Part shown: in pieces, positions 59,790 to 64,000 of the stretch
Position numbering within the stretch: position 1 is the first letter of the stretch
Layout: every line of letters starts with the position of its first letter
Assembly (NCBI GenBank): GCA_016946835.1
Contig: JACVTC010000121.1
Coordinates: 182,501-246,500 of the forward strand
Length of the DNA stretch: 64,000 nucleotides
Reading direction: 5' to 3'
Origin: Neocallimastix lanati (nom. inval.)
Lineage: Eukaryota > Neocallimastigomycota > Neocallimastigomycetes > Neocallimastigales > Neocallimastigaceae
Translations under genes and position numbers: made by a program
Notes under the pieces: generated by a model
Databases searched by the model: none
Told to the model about the DNA's origin: nothing
What the model saw: only the letters and a program-made list of their open reading frames with translations

Positions 59790-62700
59790 ATGGATAAAAA
59801 TACATTAAGTCAATTATTCAATGCAACATTAAGTCAAGACCAAAATATTCGTATGAAAGTTGAATTGACCTTAAAAGATGTAATATATTAATATATTTTT
59901 TATCAATTACTAAATTAAATTATACTAAATATAATAAAATAAAATAAAATTGAAAAAAAGTATGAATATAAATTAAAAATTGAATAGAATAAATAAAAAA
60001 AAATGAAGTGAAAAAATAAAGTATTAATAAAAATAAAATAAAATAAATAATGAAGAAATTTAAAAAAGTAAAGTATTAATAAAAATAAAATAAAACAAAT
60101 AGTGAAGAAATTTAAAAAAGTAAGGTATTAATAAAAATAAAATAAAATAAATAGTGAAGTAATATAAAAGAGCAAAGTATTAGTAATAATAAAATAAAAA
60201 TAAATAAACAGTTGAAATATGAATATAAACTACAGATTGAATAAAATAAAATGAAATTAAATAAAATTAAAATTTTTAAAATTAATATATATAATAATAT
60301 TTTAAATAATAATTAAAAATAATGAATAAAAAAAAAAATAAAGTATGAAAAACAGGAAAACTTTATGAATGTCGTTTTAACAATTATATGTTCAGATGAT
60401 ATTGATTTAGGAACTAAACATGCAGGTTTTTTATTTATTTATTTATTTTATTTTATTTTATTTATTTTTATTTATTTTAATTTTTAATTAAAATGTTTTT
60501 AATAAAAATGATAATAATATTGAATAATTAAATTTTGTTTACTATATTTTAAAGCTGCAATTTACTTTAAAAATAGGATTAGAAGGGCTTGGGATAATCA
60601 TACTCCAAATTTTATTGGTATTTCAGAAAGTGATAAAGGATTTATAAAACAAAATATTATTGAAGCATTAAGTAAAGTTCCACAAATTATACGGTATATA
60701 TATTAAAACTAATATTAATATAAATATTGTCACTATATATTATAAATAATATAAAAAAAAAAAAAAAAAAAAAGAAAAAAAAGGAAAAGAAAAAAAGACA
60801 TAAATTAACAATAATGTTTTAATAATATTTGGTAAATAAAATGTTAATAATATTAAAGTAATCAACTTACTTCTTCTATAAATATTGTAATTTGTAATGA
60901 CTTCCCAGAAGAATGGCCTCAATTAGTTCCAAATTTAACTGCCTTATTGAGTTCAACTGAATATCAACATAATTATATTGGGGTTTTAGTTTTAAATGAA
61001 ATTGTCAGAATTTACCAGTAAATAAAAATTTCAGTATATAATAGTATTAATTATATATATAAATTTTATTAAAATTGTTTTTAAATTGTTTAGATTTAAA
61101 AAGGATGATAGGGAACCTCTAAATCAAATTGTTGAACAAATCTATCCTTTGACTTTAAAAATAGCACAAAATGCTGCTAATAATGATACTTTAGAAGCAG
61201 CAGAAATTATTAAATTGATTTTCAAGATTTATTCCGCTTCAATTCAAGTAATATTTATTTATTTATTTATTATCTGTTTTAAATATTTTAAAATCTAATT
61301 ATAAAAAAAATATATAATATATTTTTTTTATATATATAATCTATATGAAATTAATAACTAAAAGTGCGATTTCTTCCCCTGTTTACAAGACAATTCATCT
61401 TTAATTCCATGGGGTACTTTATTCTTACAAATTATTGAAAAAAATATTCCTGATGAAATTTTACCCACAACTAAAGAAGAACGCGAAAAATATCCATGGT
61501 GGAAAGCTAAAAAGTGGGCTTACAAATGTTTAAATAGAATTTTCTCAAGATATGGTAGTCCAAATTCATTAAAAGATTATAGAGGATTTGCAGAAGGATT
61601 TACTCAAAATTTTGCACCAATTATTTTAAAATCATATTTAAAGCAAACTGAATTGTTAGTTAATGGACGTTTTATGTCTTCTTGGGTTTTACATTTAATT
61701 GGTGATTTCTATACTGAATGTGTAAAACCAAAGGTAACTTGGCAAATTCTTAAGCCACAAGTCGAAGCATTAACTAAATATTTCATATTCCCATTAATGT
61801 GTTTTAATTCTGAGGAACAAGAACTTTGGGAAGAAGATCCAGTTGAATATGTTAGAAAGCGTTTTGATCCTATGGATGATTTCAAGAGTCCAGTTGCTTC
61901 TGCAGCTGCCTTCCTTGTTACATTAGTAAAAGATCGTCGTTCTTATACATTTATGCCAATTTTAGAATTTATTAACAACACTATTGAAGCTAACAAACAA
62001 CCACAAAATATGAATTCTGCTTATCAAAAGGATGGTGCTTTAGCTATGATTGGTATTTTGTCAGATTTGACTCTTCGTAAAAATTCGCCAGTTAAAGACC
62101 AAATGGGTAATTTCTTACTTAATTTATTTGATGATTTCAATAGTCAATTCCCATTTCTTCGCGTAAGAATTTGTGAATTAATTACGAAATTTGAAGATCT
62201 AGAATTAAATGATGAACAAGCTAAGCTTTCACTTCAGGGTGTTATGAATTGTATGCAAAATGAAGAATTACCAGTAAAAATTTCAGCTTCTCTTGCTCTT
62301 AGTAGTTTACTTCAATATGAATCAGTCCAGTCTGAAATAGGTCCACATATTAATATAATTATGCAAGAATTATTAAAATTATTAAATGAAATTGATATGG
62401 ATACTTTGACACCATTAATGAATAGAATGGTTGAATTATTTGCTGATCAATTAGCCCCATATGCGACACAATTATGTGAACAATTAAAAGATACTTTATT
62501 AAGAATGATTAGTGAAGCTAATGTTGAAAATGCTGATGAAGATATTGCTGGAAATAAAATTATGGCATCAATGGGTATTTTAAAAACAATTTCAACTGTT
62601 GTATTAGCTATGGAGGCGTCACCAGACATTTTAGCACAATTAGAAATTACTTTATATCCAGTAATTCACTATATTCTTGATATGGAGGTCATTGATTTAT

Positions 62701-63790
62701 ATGATGATATATTTGAAATTATTGATGGCTTTACATACTGTCAAAAGAAAGTTTCAAATGTTATTTGGAATATTTATGATTTAATTTATAAAGCATTTAA
62801 GAATGATGCTATGGATTACATTAGGGAAATGTTCCCATGTTTAGATAATTATATTTCATTTGGTAGTGATGTCTTTAATACTAATAAGGATTATCAGGAT
62901 AAAATGTTTGATATAATTAAAAATGTTATGGAAACAGATGCTTTAGATGCCACTGAACGTATTTATGGTTGTCAGTTGATGGAATCTATGATGTTAAACT
63001 GTAGACATGTCATTGATAATTACATTCCAGAATTTATTACATTAGCTCATGAAAATATTGAAAATACCGAAGAAGAACTACCAACCGGTTTTATTATTAC
63101 TTGCTTTGAAGTTATTATTAATGCACTTTACTATAACCCATTACTTTCTTTGGGCTTCTTAGAACATATAAATTATACATCTACTTTCTTTACTAAATGG
63201 TTTGAATCATTAGATAAATTTAAGCGTGTTCACGATAAGAAATTATGTATCGTTGCTCTCTTAACTTTATTAGAAATTCCATTCGAAAATGTACCAAGTT
63301 CATTACAAACTGGCTGGGGACAAATTATGTATGCTTTAATTAATTTATTCCAAACTTATCCAAAGGCTGTTGAAGGTAAATTAAATAAACTAATTATATT
63401 TGTATTTAGATTTACTCTGATTAAAATAAGTAAATAAAATTATTTTTGTCAAAATAATAATTTAAAGTAATATTAATAATAATGATTTAAATTTAAATAT
63501 ATTAAAGAACGTAAGAAATTAGAAGATGATGAAGATAATTATGAAGATGCTTATGAAAAATTATTAAAGGGTGATGATGAAAATGAAGAATTAAATGAAG
63601 TTGAAGGTGATGAAAATGTTATTGATGGAGATGGTGAAGATTACTTACAATTACTTGCTGCTGCTGCTGCTAATGAATTTGGTGCGTATGATTCATTTGA
63701 AGAATTAGAAGAAGAATTATATTTCCAAACTCCATTAGATAATATTGATATATATATTAAATTCCAAGATATAATTCAATGTATGTCATT

Positions 63791-63821
<31 letters not shown>

Positions 63822-63891
63822 ATAAATTATTTTAATTTTATTTTTGATATTTGCTTCATTAATAAAAATAACTAACATAAATAATATATTT

Positions 63892-63930
<39 letters not shown>

Positions 63931-64000
63931 ATTTTTAATAATAATTATTAGTTATTTCTCAAACTCAAGTCCAATCTTATGGTTTACTTACCCAATCATT
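59790..64000 (+). CDS. Importin-7/8-type karyopherin beta (Nmd5/Sxm1 family), 3' end outside window
   Basis: This encodes a nuclear transport receptor that carries cargo through the pore under Ran control. Exons fit in phase: 59790-59879, 60356-60425, 60555-60693, 60859-61017, 61094-61247, 61365-63375, 63508-63780, 63952-64000 (continuing). The N-terminus (LSQLFNATLSQDQNIRMKVE) and AAIYFKNRIRRAW are the importin-beta N-terminal HEAT repeats. FPEEWPQLVPNL and NYIGVLVLNEIVRIYQ follow. The block IPWGTLFLQI...KAKKWAYKCLNRIFSRYGSP, then FPLMCFNSEEQELWEEDPVEYVRKRFD, is diagnostic for the importin-7/8, Nmd5 and Sxm1 group. An acidic loop (LEDDEDNYEDAYEKLLKGDDENEE) sits in the seventh exon, as in the family near the C-terminal third. 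Known cargoes of relatives include ribosomal proteins, histone H1 and TFIIS. Intron 1 carries a 52-bp minisatellite. Confidence 0.93.
60018..60225. repeat. Minisatellite, four copies of a 52-bp unit, in importin intron 1
   Basis: aa(a/g)gtatta recurs at 60018, 60070, 60122 and 60174 with exact 52-bp spacing. The copies diverge slightly and most in the last one. Confidence 0.9.
63901..63929. repeat. Poly-T tract in importin intron 7
   Basis: About 32 T residues (from about 63898) some 20 bp upstream of the exon 8 acceptor at 63952. Possible polypyrimidine tract. Confidence 0.8.

Overview
The window is eukaryotic, extremely AT-rich, and crowded with long homopolymers and (AAT)n, (AAAT)n and related arrays. 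Genes have GT-AG introns of tens to hundreds of bases, and intergenic spaces reach several kb. The gene content is fungal in style: a Cdc25-type RasGEF with an N-terminal SH3 domain, a very large VPS8, POLD3/Cdc27 and a DUF726 lipase-like protein. A very AT-rich fungus, most likely an anaerobic gut fungus (Neocallimastigomycota), is my best inference. No rRNA or tRNA marker is present to prove it.

Layout. 1-4802 (-): 5' part of a CDC25-like RasGEF (SH3, WW-like, REM), running off the left edge. 6705-8533 (+): ankyrin protein resembling ANKRD54. About 10.2-12.75 kb (-): decayed Ty3/gypsy retrotransposon (RNase H and integrase remnants between short direct repeats). 13789-16720 (+): POLD3, the small subunit of DNA polymerase delta, in 11 exons with a C-terminal PCNA-binding box. 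17379-20926 (-): DUF726/TMCO4/Mil1-like membrane protein with a GxSxG motif, convergent with POLD3. 20.9-26.1 kb: gene-poor, with a perfect 94-bp tandem duplication and two less AT-rich islands that may be RNA genes. 26122-27323 (+): UPF0047/YjbQ-family protein with an unexpected signal-peptide-like leader. 27.3-32.3 kb: gene-poor, containing dispersed non-coding repeat families. 32.8-35.8 kb (+): young but internally deleted Ty1/copia retrotransposon with near-identical LTRs, a putative primer-binding site matching a tRNA-Lys(CUU) anticodon arm, and an RT ORF whose motif A aspartate reads as asparagine. 35.8-42.4 kb: simple repeats only. 42367-44710 (+): unrecognised protein with a Cys/His-rich N-terminal motif. 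44.7-47.8 kb: second copy of one dispersed repeat. 47799-57456 (-): VPS8, the CORVET tethering subunit, 13 exons and about 2,616 residues. 57.9-58.9 kb: a less AT-rich, decayed coding-like stretch between divergent promoters. 59790-64000 (+): importin-7/8-type karyopherin, running off the right edge.

The genes are unrelated housekeeping functions (Ras signalling, replication, endosomal tethering, nuclear import) and form no obvious cluster. Exon boundaries were placed by hand from GT-AG sites, reading phase and family similarity. Most are phase-consistent throughout, but none has been tested against transcripts.
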